Source of the DNA: Siphonodentalium dalli
Lineage: Eukaryota > Mollusca > Scaphopoda > Gadilida > Siphonodentaliidae
Direction: 5' to 3'
Assembly: GCA_032622095.1 (NCBI GenBank)
Contig: CP136068.1
Coordinates: forward strand, 156,577,151-156,641,150
Length of the DNA: 64,000 nucleotides
Shown: piece after piece, positions 11,522 to 22,798 of the stretch
Position numbering within the stretch: position 1 is the stretch's first letter
Layout of the letters: every line of letters begins with the position of its first letter
Translations under genes and position numbers: made by a program
The notes under the pieces: generated by a model
Told to the model about the DNA's origin: nothing
Databases searched by the model: none
Seen by the model: only the letters and a program-made list of their open reading frames with translations

Positions 11522-14500
11522 GTATGAGATAGTGTATCTCTTTCTAACAAGTTTTATATAGATTCCGGGGTATACAATAATAAATATGAATCGAAGACAT
11601 CCATTCTGGACAGTTTTACGGGTTATTTTTAGAACAGAAACTTCAGGCGATCTCGCGTAAACATTCGGAGCGTAGCAAGAGGGAGACCTATATCTTGTTA
11701 GCACACTTCATCAAGGCAAAATGTCATCTTGATTCAGATATTTTGCTCGGCAACATCAGGAATAAACTTTATAGACAAATAATATACACAATCTCAGAAT
11801 ATAAAGGTATTTGTAGTCTTCAAATTGGGTTTTTATAAAAATGATGTTGTTGTTGTAATTGTGGCCCGGAAGAGATCTTTAAAGTATCTTTAAAGGGACC
11901 TGTATCTTGGCCAGACACCCTATTTCAAGGCTTGAGCCTGGATATAACTGAAATTAAGTGCCGAAAAGGAATAATATGGCAACCGTTTAGGAAGTCATGA
12001 ATCAAGAGCTAGCAACTGATGACACTCTCTGGTGTCATTTCGATCTTTCCAAAATGTGGGAACCTTTTTTTAACTGTTCAAAATTGTCTATTTTGGCTAT
12101 TTAACTTTACTTTGGTATGTATATCAAATATTTTAGCCTGGATATGATCTACGACTTATTGTGAATCAAATTTATCAAACTTGTTTCACAAAATCTTATA
12201 TCCCAACATAACTCATTGTGGATCCACTATTATACCACATGAACACCCTGAGCAAAGAAATTGTCAATCTCTGTTTACAAATACATACATAATTTAAACA
12301 ATTAAATGAATAACAATATCCCATCCTATAACTGTTTAATAGAGCCCAGACGTCAATATAATCAAATTGAAATATATTCCTGTTTTATGTTATCAAAATG
12401 AAAAGCAGATAGATTTGGATCAAAATGGGAATCACTGAAACTTACCTCCAATTGACATGCATAAAAATAGCTTACTTTGGCCAATGCCTTACACAAAAAC
12501 TATATGTAGTGTTGTAGGCTTCCAGGCAGCACATAGCACTAACAGTTTGGCCTCCACTGAGAATTGAATCTATTGGAATTATTGGATGATGTTGATACAT
12601 GACCATCTTACTTTCATCTATAGACCTTTTTATTTATTCTATCCTATTCCTTAAAATAACTGCCCAAAAAATGTTTTGATGAAATACAGGCACTCCATGT
12701 CTATATGTGATTCAAGAGGAATAACTCTATGTTTTCAGTAGAAAACCAGCTTACATTATCTTTGCATATAATGAATGCCATTACCTCCCCTTGACCATAA
12801 ACAAAAATTGTATGCAAAACTGGTCAAGTCAAAATAAAATAAAGAAAAAAACAAAATAGCATGTGAACTCCTTCTGTAATGTGAGTTTTAATTTAATTAT
12901 ATTTTCTTTAATGAACTTAGCACCATTGAAAATCAATAAAATTTCATTTAACATTTTAGAAATCAAAATTTAGAAAAGGTTGAAGATTCTGCAGAAGTCA
13001 GTGACACAAATATTTACCCTTTATGGGATCTGTATGTTAAAAATTGTATTTACATATGTTCTATCCTTGATTTGCCTTCATTTTCAATAAAATATAAAAA
13101 ACAAAATCTTGAAAGGGACCCCCCCCCCCCCCCCCCCCCCCCCAGGTACTCACAGTGGGTAAATGTGCAGAAAGTCTGTTAAAACACCACTAAGAAGAAC
13201 ATGGAGAGAAATATCAGCTATTTTCTTGTATTCATTATTGATAGTTCTTCAATAATGAAATTTAGCGTGTTTAAAGCATTGTTATGTAAACAAACCTGTT
13301 ACAGTGATTTGTCAACAAACATCGCTAATCATGTAGTAAGTTTATTTATTTTCAGAATATTTTAATATGTTTACCGTCGAGTTTTGATTAAACTTTGGTA
13401 TCTTATTGGACTAATTGGACTTTTATCGGTAATTCTACTGTAACAGTAATGTTTACATAACAATGGTTTTGTCATGCATAATCACATTATTGGAAAGTTA
13501 TATTAATAATGAAAATAAGAACAAAATCAATCTAGTTTTTCATGTACTTGTTGATAGCTGTTTAACAGACTTTTACATTATTTCACATGAACCCACTTTG
13601 AAGTCCCAAAATAAATTTATGCAGAGTGAAAATAATTTTTGCCAAATTCTATTAGAAGTTGACAAATGCTATCAATTTCTGCAACATTGAGTCTTGTATT
13701 TCGACAATCTCTGTTTAAAGGGATGGGCGGCTTTCGTTGTAGGTTATAATTTAGAAAATATTCATCTCTTTGCAAGAACAATTATATTATGTACACGTTT
13801 TCGGCCTGATCATTTCCCAATAATGAAGTAACGTGGATTAGCTGGATTTTGAACTGACAGCAGGTAGAATGGGTCGATTAAAATCAAATTTGGTGTGATT
13901 TGAATGCGATTGTTGATGGCGCCAATAATTTGATCTCAGCCTCCCACAGCACAACGGAACATTTTCATTGGATGATCCGGTAGTTCTGAGTGTTTGTCGT
14001 CTATAAACAAATGGTTCTGTAACGTTTTTGATGTTTGTTTACATAACAAAGCGTACAAACGTGACAATAACATGCAATGTACACGATATTTATGATTGGT
14101 ATAAGAACAACATCTGTCTATTATATAATATTCTTTTTGTTTATGGCAGTTTTAGCAGATTTTAACAACTGTACCCACCACAAAGGCCGCCCGTATATTT
14201 AAATGACTTTTGATATTGATAGGAAACAGTTAATTATTGATAATTCTCGCCTCTCATAGAACAACAAACCAATCACCGAATAATATAATGGTAGAAGGGT
14301 TACTTCATCAGATATATCGAAACAAAAAGGATTAGCAATGTAAACACCACCACCCATACTAGTGTAATCCCTCCACCGGTTGATACTAATGCTATTAGAT
14401 TAACTGCATTAGGTGTTAACTTTGATAAATTGTAAGAGTTTTCTGAAATACATCAGCATGTATAGTCACATTTGACCATAGAAACTGACTAGGACTCAAT

Positions 14501-14546
14501 CCTACAATCAGTTAATTTGTGGTAAAATCCTACTATAGTCTATATA
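11522..14546. other. Gene E intron; poly-C run, no exon seen
   Basis: No convincing exon was found. A run of 25 C sits at 13119-13143. 13110-13610 shares phrases with 29890-30215 (TTTACATAACAATRG, TGTACTTGTTGATAG, ACAGACTTTTA) and is bounded by GGGACC and AAGTCCC, so it is probably an old inverted-end repeat. The stretch 13740-14290 shows nothing clear. Confidence 0.4.
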
Positions 14547-15363
14547 TGACCCGCCATATCAAATCCAGTCATAAGTCGGGATTTTTTTACCCTGTGCCAA
14601 TGCATTCTCTTATATATGCGAGTCGACCATAGGTCACCTCGCATATATAAGAGAATGCATTGGCCTAACCATGTTTTATCATTTTTTTTAAATAAATGTT
14701 TCTGACAATTTTTAGGACATAAAATAAAAAAACATCCATTACCCTGCAGGGAGCCCCACACATATATAGAAGCATATAGAAGAGTGTCGTCTGCTCATAT
14801 TTCCGCCAAAGGAAGCCCTCACACTGAACTATATGGATAGATGTCCTGCGCTTGTAAACCATAGCAGAAAAGGGGTTAACTTTTTGGTCGCCTACGGTCA
14901 TTCACGGTCTGTACTCTTCAGTGGCTTGCCTCGGAATCAGTCACGCATGCGCAGTCCCAATATAATTCACTGTACAGATTGAATTAGCCAGTTTATTTTT
15001 CTGCTACCAACCTAACGGATCTAAGGGAGTATTTTTCCGAATTTGTCGTTTAACAATAGCGACAAATTCATTTTATCGATACAATAATTACTGGTCGCCT
15101 ACGCGTTCGTTTTTATAATTATCGTTTCGATTTCACGGACCGTTTCGTTTCAAACATATAATGGTTCGTGTTTTTCGAACAGGCGGCGAACTTAAAAACA
15201 ATTTATCGAATATGAAAATCAGCATTTCGCCATAATTAGCCGCCATTTCAAGGCCTTACGAGGCGCACAGATTATTGTGAGAAATACATCTATGGAATTA
15301 TTATAGCACCTATAAGGTATGATAGAATTTGTCAGATATCAAAAATGCCACGTGATTCACCGC

Positions 15364-15938
15364 CGGAAGTATCCTAATTTCGTGGGAATTATTTTGACGT
15401 TTTAATGCGTGGAAATTTATTTAGCAATAATTCCATCGCTACTGACGCTATCTCTCGTCATGTTATGAACAACGTGCTTTCACATAATACTATGTTGTTT
15501 TATGTTTCAATACAAATGATCCAGATGTGTTAATCACGTTTGACCTTGAAGTTGATTACAATCTACACAAGAATACTGACAGTTGATTAGATCTTGGTTT
15601 ATCAATGTCATATGCATAACAATAACTTCATATGACAGTAGTACCGTCGGAAGTATCCTAATTTTGTGGGAATTATTTTGACGTTTTAATGCGTGGAAAT
15701 TTATTTAGCAATAATTCCATCGCTACTGACGCTATCTCTCGTCATGTTATGAACAACGTGCTTTCACATAATACTATGTTGTTTTATGTTTCAATACAAA
15801 TGATCCAGATGTGTTAATCACGTTTGACTTTGAAGTTGATTACAATCTACACAAGGTCAAGAATACTGACAGTTGATTAGATCTTGGTTTATCAATGTCA
15901 CATGCATAACAATAACTTCATATGACAGTAGTACCGTA
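15364..15938 (+). repeat. 284-bp tandem duplication
   Basis: Two nearly identical copies start CGGAAGTATCCTAATTT at 15364 and 15648. The second has a 6-bp insertion (GGTCAA-type) and a few substitutions, so the duplication looks recent. It is inside the 5.4-kb element. Confidence 0.85.
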
Positions 15939-16249
15939 GTGCTACGAATAAAATCTCAGCCATGTCATAGATGTATGTCGATTAATAGCTACCTTGTATA
16001 TAGGTCTAATGCACAATAGCTGCGATTATACACCAGCCGGTTCAGCAAGCCGGTCTGAACCGATGGGCTTGTAAATTTCTGAGAAGGATCCAGGGATGTT
16101 TTTCTACCTGTTACAGGTTTGGGCGCTCAAACTCTGGAGACCCTGGGGATAGTAATTATTCAAGTTGGTTCTCCATTATTTCAACGAATTTTTCTATAAT
16201 TCAACAACTAAACATGAAAATCGGATAAGATATAGAGCCTTTATTTGCA

Positions 16250-17121
16250 CCATCTCTGGATCCTCCCCAGGTAGTATTTCTCGGTCGGATCTCTTCTCGG
16301 GCAGGAACAGTTCACGCTCCCCCGATTATGCCTCGGCATTAAATCAATTAGTGGGGAGGCGACCGGTGGCGATGCAGGGGTACTTGGGACCCCCAGGACA
16401 TTCGGTCCCACACCGGCGCAAGCGGTTCTGTGTGCTGAAGTTGCCAAATCGCGTGCGAACGTAACGACACCGGCTGGGCGGCCTACGGCGACTTCGGCAT
16501 AGGGCAGTGGCCCTACCCATGAGGTAGCAAGTCCGGTCCCCCTGGTCACGATCTCTCTAAAGACACGGCCTTGCCTGCCTCTCAGCCGTCTTGGGGTTTC
16601 TGCTGCAATGGCCTCTACCCATCGTTCTGCTTGGACAGGACATTCAGCTTGGTCGGGACCACCTGCATTTGGGGGGGGGCTCACCCCGGTCCGATGGCTC
16701 CACCTCCTTCCGGTTATCAGAAGAAACCAGTTTTGGCTATGGGATTCTTCATTTCGACACTGGACTCCAAAATTGGAACTCAGTTTATCAGCCTTTTGCT
16801 CAAGCAGTTGGCCGTAGCTTAAAAATTCCATGGGAGGTATTTACACCTCGATTGAGCCATCGCCGGAATGGGCCTCCCTCTAGTGTTTTGTCGTCCATTA
16901 TGGACATTGCAGGTCGTTCCGACGCTAGGGCAGGGAGCGACATGCTATCCTTACACCCCAAGGCGTCTGAGGCTTTCGATGACGACCCGTCTGCGCACAA
17001 TACGTCAGACTGTGGGTCTTTTCGGTCGTCACAGTCTGGCATCGGTAAGGCAGAAGCTGCGGATCGTGATTTCCTATCCACGGATTATCTCATCTATAGG
17101 CTTCTTCCTACTGAACTATGA
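16250..17121 (+). pseudogene. Decayed coding-like region of a mobile element
   Basis: This block is noticeably more GC-rich than its surroundings and open over long stretches in several frames, including a 176-codon frame (16591-17121) and a 196-codon frame on the other strand. A diverged copy of part of it (CCATCGCCGGAATGGGCCTC and AGGTCGTTC phrases) recurs at 18965-19040. Context inside the 5.4-kb element suggests a retroelement- or transposon-derived coding remnant. No catalytic motif was recognised, so the family and even the strand are uncertain. Confidence 0.4.
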
Positions 17122-17445
17122 ACTCTCAAGCCCTCCTGGCACGCCCTGCGCACTCGTACCACCGTCTTCAAAATGCATCGAGAACTCGATCTATCTTACC
17201 TGTGATATACATTTCATAGGTAAGGTACACGACCCGTGACTGACACACTGGTCAATAGACTTCACACATGAATGAAGCACATTTACATGGAAAGCATTTC
17301 TCTTGTCACGTGCCACAACGACCCTGCCAATGGCCTGGCCGACAGAGTACATCTCATGGCTCTTCATACTCCTATTACCAATATCAATTTGATTATCTGG
17401 CACAGGGTAATAAAATTAACAGGGCACTGCACGCCTATAGACAAT

Positions 17446-17860
17446 AGACAATAACGCGGGCAAAGACGTTTGCACTGTCCATCTCAGCTTTCTAGGAAGC
17501 TCATTGACTAGCGTTATAGACTTTTCCTTGTAGGCAGGGGACCACCCAGTCCGAGTGGATCCCAACCCCATGGCACCCGATCATAAGGGCCTGAAACCAT
17601 GCTGCCAACTCTGCGCGCTTCGGTATATGCCGGATTTGTCCTATCAACATTCGACAATAAAACAGGCAAAGACGTTTGCGCTGTCCAGCTCAGCTTTCGA
17701 GGAAGCTCATTGACTAGCCATCAAACCTTTCCTTGCAGGCAGGGACCAACCCATATGAGGGGATCCCAACCACATGGCACCAGCCGCCCAATCATAAGGG
17801 CCTGAGACCATGCTGACAACTCTGCTCGCTTCGGTCTATGCTGGATTTGTCCTATTTTCC
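17446..17860 (+). repeat. Tandem duplication of about 207 bp
   Basis: Two copies start GACAATAA at about 17446 and 17653 and share GCAAAGACGTTTG, CTCATTGACTAGC, CCTTGCAGGCAGG-like and ATAAGGGCCTGA phrases. They are about 85-90% alike by eye. Confidence 0.75.
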
Positions 17861-18299
17861 TTAAACATGCCTTCAACAGGACCACTTAGGTCGGGGGAGC
17901 TCCTCTCCATCATGGCTCTTAAAATTCAATAAGTAACAACATTATAAAGGGATGTGTGTCCTTTACTAGGAGGATAAAAATTTTCTTTTGTTTCCTTCAG
18001 CGAGCCATTTTGGGGGGGGTCTTCCCCTAGTTTGCTGCATGCCTCACACTAACATTTCACACACCTAGGTCGTTCTGCTGCATGTTTGGGGGGGGGAAAG
18101 TGACATGATGTTCTGGGCAGAGGCTCCGAACTGAATATTCCGTATGGTGACAATTTACCCGTGGTTATCATCTGATTACATTGTACATCATTTGAACTGA
18201 TTTCAGTTGTCAAAGAGCCAAAGGGCCTTCTGCAATGATCTCATTGTGACTTATAGATCACCTTGATATATATTTTTTATATCATTTTTATATATTTAT

Positions 18300-18668
18300 A
18301 TCAGTCCTTCCCGGGAGACGGGAGTGATTGCTCTCGCACCCGTATGCACTCGTAATTTTCAATTCACTGGTGCTAAAATTCGCACCCGTCCTTCTTCACC
18401 AAATACTAATGGAGACTGTAATTGTTGGTTCAATATTGAACTATTTTAAGGTTTATTTAGATGCTTTAACATCTCAGTGCAACTATGGCATATTAAAGTG
18501 TAACTAGACATAGGTCTATTCCACAATGACTTTTTGTTTGAGCAAAAACCCAACTTACATGTACAATTATGGTATCGTATGGGTGCCATATTACACCCGT
18601 CTTCTGCATTACGGGAGCAAATAAATGCTCTCGGTGTGTTTTCCTCATGGGAAGGACTGTTTATATAC
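18300..18668. repeat. Inverted repeat nested in the 5.4-kb element
   Basis: The left end has CAGTCCTTCCCGGGAG and CTCTCGCACCCG. The right end has CTCTCGGTGTGTTTTCC and GGGAAGGACTG. The interior is AT-rich. It is possibly an independent MITE that inserted into the larger element. Confidence 0.5.
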
Positions 18669-19979
18669 TCGTAAGATTTGTATCACAGGGTTTCTGTCGG
18701 ATATCTTGTGATGCATAGGTACCTCAGAGACATGTGATCAGTAGAAGAAAAACAAGGAAGCTGTTCTAAGAACGACAGGGGACATGACCACCTTGCAAGA
18801 TGCGTGGGTGGGGGGCTCCCTCTGTTCAGATGGCTTGACTCCATTATCGTTGTACAACCTGTTTGGCCTAATGGGTTCTCAACTCAATCCCTGTGCCACA
18901 AATTTGGCATCAGGTTCTCTGGCTTTTTCTTTGGCGAATAGCAGTTAGTTAACTTTGGTTGTCTCGCCATCGGCGGAGTGGGCCTCCGTCTGTGCAGGTC
19001 GTTCTGTCGCTAAGGCGGAGAGTGAGTTAGTCTCCTTCCTTCATGATCCTGCATCATGGGACCTTGACGGGTGGGACCTTAGAACAGACAGCTGAAGAAG
19101 ACGACACAGAGAAGAACGAAGAGTTTCTTCTAACGTTATACTTGCTCGGTTCGCTCGCAACTATGCATTGGATGGCACCTCATGGGATGTTTGTTTCAAA
19201 ATAAGGGGGGCGGTACACATTTGAGCAATATAGCACTCTAACTATATGAGTTATTTCACGTAAATAATCCTAACAGATTCATTAAAGTGTTCCTATATGG
19301 TACAATCTGTTTTAGAAGAGTACCTTTACTCAAAATTTGGCTATTAACTTTATTGCTCGTGCCTCCTCCTGGGCTTGCATTCTAATCCATATAGTTCAGT
19401 GTGAGGGCTTCCTTTGGCGGAAATATGATATTTTTAAAAATATAATATATATTTCCTTAAAGAAAGCCTGAACACTGAACTATCATAGGGCCCTCCCATG
19501 GCGGTGCCATTCCCAACCCCGCGACTCGCCAATCTTCTGATTGAGTTGAAAATAAACTGGCTAATTCAATCTGTACAGTGAATTATATTGGGACTGCGCA
19601 TGCGTGACTGATTCCGAGGCAAGCCACTGAAGAGTACAGACCGTGAATGACCGTATGCGACCAAAAAGTTAACCCCTTTTCTGCTATGGTTTACAAACGT
19701 AGGACATCTATCCATATAGTTCAGTGTTCAGGCTTTCTTTAAGGAAATATATATTATATTTTTAAAAATATCACGTTTGTCTGGGCCTCTGTATGGGTGA
19801 AATTATAAAATTGTTAAAGAATACAGAAAAAATTATTAAAATTGTAAAAAATTGTTAGGCCAATGCATTCTCTTATATATGCGAGGCGACCTATGGTCGC
19901 CTCGCATATATAAGAGAATGCATTGGCACAGGGTAAAAAAAATCCCGACTTACGACTGGATTTGACATGGCGGGTCACA

Positions 19980-20750
19980 TATATTACCGGTAGAGAAATT
20001 GAGTATGATTGTTCATTGCTTTAAATGTGCTTGCTTCAGTGAGCGTGAACAAATTCCCATTTCTTATCAAAATGGCCGTGTGTCGATCGGAATGGCACAT
20101 CCGAGATGTCCCTCTTCATTGCAAATCAAGCTTGAAAATCTGTTCCGAAATTTTATTCTGGGAACAATCATTGAATCAAACTTTGCTTCCAACTGTTTAT
20201 CTTAATATATTTGATTAGATTTCAGAATAATACTTGGCAATACTAAGTGAAAAAAAGGGGGCAATTCTAAGTAAAAAATGGGGCATAAATCCATCAGAAA
20301 TGGTCGGACCAAATCCAAATTCAAACTTGACCTGTATTTTCATGTGATTAATCCACATACTAACTTTGAAAACTAAACTTAAGTTATCATCCGGACAAAA
20401 ATATAATCAGCAATTTCAAAGTCAATATGGGCAAAACTCTGCCAGTAATGGTCGGATCGAATCCAAATTCGAACCTGATCGGGACTTTCTCATATGAAGG
20501 CCACATATCTAAGGTTTCATCAAATTATGTCAAGTACTATTCAAGTTAACATCCAGACCACTAAACAATCTGAAAATTCTAAGTTGAAAAAGGCACATAA
20601 CTCCATTAGAAACGGTCGGACCAAACGTAATTCGGACAACAAAGAGTTTCGGACGGACGCCCCTGCAGATGGACGGACACGACAGATGGACAGACGCCGC
20701 TTATTTCTATAGTTTCCCCCCAAAAAAAAATTGCACGACAAATAGATATT
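19980..20750. repeat. Dispersed repeats with CGGACGGACG tail
   Basis: 20010-20150 shares phrases with 29515-29605 (TTTCTTATC, CACATCCGAGATGTCCCTC-like and AATCAAGCTTGAAAATC). 20270-20700 contains three diverged internal units, each with an AATGGTCGGAYC-like phrase, ending in ACGGACGGAC-type sequence and a short C/A homopolymer. This layout is common for invertebrate repeats. No coding potential. Confidence 0.5.
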
Positions 20751-21152
20751 ACACTTCTATGGCCTTCACCAATTATATAACGATAACAGCTGAGAATGAT
20801 AGGCTGCGCTGCAAATAGGAAATTTAGCTTTATTATCTTTAAATTAGCTTTATTTCGTAAAACTTTGCGTTTTATTCCACACCCATTGACATGAGGCACA
20901 TGTATTCAACGGAATCCCAGCCATTGAATACATATTAGTGTATACCTCTAGTGGAATACAAGCCCGAACTATTCTGGTTGACGTTGTCGCCAAGAAAGAT
21001 GACGCACATTAGGTCGATCATTCGCTTCCGGTGATCACCCCATACTTACTGGTTATTTATCAGACTTAAATCACAATAAAGGTAGCTATAGTAACAATGG
21101 ATGTGACATTGATGGATTGAACTTATCTGACTGAACGGTGTAGAATAAATAT

Positions 21153-21312
21153 AGAACACAACTTGCATCATAATCTCGAATCTTTTATCGAACTCGTTGC
21201 GGACGGCGCAAAGTTATATTTCGCTCGAGCTACGCTCTCGCGAAATATATCCTTGCGCCATCCGCAACTCATTCGATAAAAGATTCTAGATTAAGATGCG
21301 CGTTGTGTTCTG
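21153..21312. repeat. Palindromic element of about 160 bp
   Basis: Arms begin AGAACACAACTTGCATCATA and return as the complement near 21300. The inner arms include CGAATCTTTTATCGAAC and GCGAAATATA around a TCGAGCTACG centre. It lies about 110 bp before gene E's last exon. Confidence 0.65.
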
Positions 21313-21420
21313 TCTATATATGTTCCATTTATATTTTGACATTCAGTTGTAGCAATAACCACAATACCACAGATATTTCAATGATTTCCTATTTAACTTA
21401 GATTTCTCTCTGTTTTTCAG

Positions 21421-21609
21421 CATCTATTTTTAGGCAATGATCCTCTCCGTCAGGCTCCATCACGAGGGAGGGTAGAAAGCGGACGACCTCCTCGACCGGG
21501 AAACAGAAGGTTCCCCAGATCAAACGTCCAGAATAAAAGAACAAATAACAGTATTTTTCTCCAAGGAAACAAACTAGAAAACCTCACAATGAGAGATCTG
21601 CTGCAGTAG
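21421..21609 (+). CDS. Gene E, terminal exon d
   Basis: A strong acceptor (CTCTGTTTTTCAG) precedes 21421. In phase 0, matching the end of exon c, the frame is open for 62 codons to TAG at 21607-21609. The peptide is basic and Pro/Gly/Arg-rich (APSRGRVESGRPPRPGNRR) and ends KLENLTMRDLLQ, a possible short amphipathic C-terminal helix. An alternative acceptor 13 bases further in would fit exon b directly, as if exon c were skipped. The stop codon lies inside a 51-bp tandem duplication. Function unknown. Confidence 0.6.
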   Translation, partial: HLFLGNDPLRQAPSRGRVESGRPPRPGNRRFPRSNVQNKRTNNSIFLQGNKLENLTMRDLLQ

Positions 21610-21679
21610 TATGCAATCACCGTATGATAAAACCTCACAATGAGAGATCTGCTGCAGTAGTATGCAATCACCAGTATGG
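21578..21679 (+). repeat. 51-bp tandem duplication across gene E stop codon
   Basis: AAAACCTCACAATGAGAGAT and the following 30 bases occur twice (21578 and 21629). The first copy encodes the last residues and stop of gene E; the second would be 3' UTR. Confidence 0.85.
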
Positions 21680-21713
21680 TAATAATGCCTGTGAATATGG
21701 TGCAGGACATTAT

Positions 21714-21820
21714 CAGAATGAGGTCCCCAGAGGGTGAATTTAGTGATGTTAGCCCGCACAAGGGGCTAGCATCATGAAATTCATCCTGGGGGGGGGGGGG
21801 GGGGGGGGGACTCATTCTGC
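21714..21820. mobile_element. Family-5 MITE with a 22-G run
   Basis: It starts CAGAATGAGGTCCCCAGAGG and ends ACTCATTCTGC. In the right arm the usual CTCTGGGGACC is replaced by a run of 22 G (21788-21809). Other copies have four G at this point. Confidence 0.7.
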
Positions 21821-21982
21821 ATGGCCTCATTTGCTATGGGAGACCTAGATTCAGATTTATGTTCCCAGATGGTGAATATTGTGATATGGACCCATTGGGC
21901 ACCTCGATTATGCAATGCATTGTCTGCCAATATAGAGAAACTAAACTAAAAAAAAAGAAAGATTATTTGTGAAGAAGTTTAA

Positions 21983-22108
21983 CCCTTTCAGTGCCAAGTC
22001 CGATTTTTGTATCAACCCATATTTCCTTGATCATTTTTCAAATTTATTGATTATAATAATGTGATACATTGATGGAAAGAGCTCTTATCGGACTTGGCAC
22101 TGAAAGGG
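21983..22108. mobile_element. TTAA-flanked MITE, 126 bp
   Basis: TTAA lies at 21979-21982 and 22109-22112. Terminal inverted repeats are CCCTTTCAGTGCCAAGTCCG and its complement, about 22 bp and perfect. The TTAA flanks and CCC ends fit a piggyBac-type derivative. The rest is AT-rich filler. Confidence 0.85.
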
Positions 22109-22179
22109 TTAAAGAAACTAAAACACTTGTTAATTTTATAATAAAGAGATACTTCGCAGAGACGATGAACCCTATAAAG

Positions 22180-22275
22180 CAGAATGAGGTCCCCAGAGGG
22201 TGAATTTAGTAATGCTAGCCTGCTGTGTGCATGGGGTGGCATCACTAAATTCACCCTCTGGGGACCTCATTCTGT
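22180..22275. mobile_element. Short palindromic MITE, family 5 (clean copy)
   Basis: Arms CAGAATGAGGTCCCCAGAGG...CTCTGGGGACCTCATTCTG pair over about 40 bp around a TGCTGTGTGC centre. Total 96 bp. Confidence 0.8.
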
Positions 22276-22330
22276 AAATGTCCAGCACCATATTCTCAGT
22301 CATTACTGCGATCACAAATCAATTTATATA

Positions 22331-22649
22331 TGTGACCCGCCATATCAAATCCAGACGTAATTTTTTTTAAATAAATGTTTCTTACAATTTTTAGGACATA
22401 AAATAAAAAACATCCATTACCCTGCAGGGAGCCCCACACATATATAGAAAAGTGTCGTCTGCTCATGTTTGTATGGGTGAAATTATAAAATTGTTAAAGA
22501 ATACAAGAAAAAATTATTAAAATTGTTAGGCCAATGCATTCTCTTATATATGCGAGGCGACCTATGATCGACTCGCATATATAAGAGAATGCATTGGCAC
22601 AGGGTAAAAATATCCCGACTTTTGACTGGATTTGATATGGCGGGTCACA
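22331..22649. mobile_element. 319-bp MITE of the TGTGACCCGCC family
   Basis: Ends TGTGACCCGCCATATCAAAT and its complement, flanked by TA-rich sequence (TATA on the left, TATT on the right), so a TA duplication is likely. Inside are the CCTGCAGGGAGCCCCACAC block, an AT linker and a 67-bp palindrome (22531-22597), in the same order as in the arms of the 5.4-kb element. It looks like an internally deleted derivative of that element. Confidence 0.85.
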
Positions 22650-22798
22650 TATTGATTTCAGTATTACATGAATTGACAACCTATTATAGATTTATAATAT
22701 AACAATATTTACTCTTGTGTTCCGAATAAAATGTGCAGTCCCAAATAATTTTGCAGGGAGATTTCGTTCTAGTAACTAATGTATGGCATGACCAGAAT

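Larger units (their letters stand above)
14547..19979. mobile_element. 5.4-kb inverted-repeat transposon (TGTGACCCGCC family), non-autonomous or decayed
   Basis: The ends are inverted: TGACCCGCCATATCAAATCC at the left and the complement ending GGCGGGTCACA at the right, each beside a TA-rich flank. The inverted arms extend about 430-450 bp inward (14547-15000 against 19551-19979). Each arm carries, in order, the terminal repeat, a 67-bp palindrome (14597-14663; 19860-19926), an AT linker and a conserved 200-bp block containing ACTTTTTGGTCGC and GCATGCGCAGTCCC. The middle holds tandem duplications and a GC-richer, broken coding-like region, with no intact transposase. A 319-bp relative with the same ends is at 22331-22649. 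The element lies in the last intron of gene E. Confidence 0.75.

Noticed and set aside
11290-11550. Minus-strand frame with a Gly/Leu-rich membrane-like segment
   Set aside because: It is antisense to exon c of gene E, whose + strand borders and phases fit neighbouring exons.
16241-16831. 196-codon minus-strand frame as a gene
   Set aside because: No domain, splice or start evidence; it overlaps other long frames in a GC-rich block where open frames are expected by composition.
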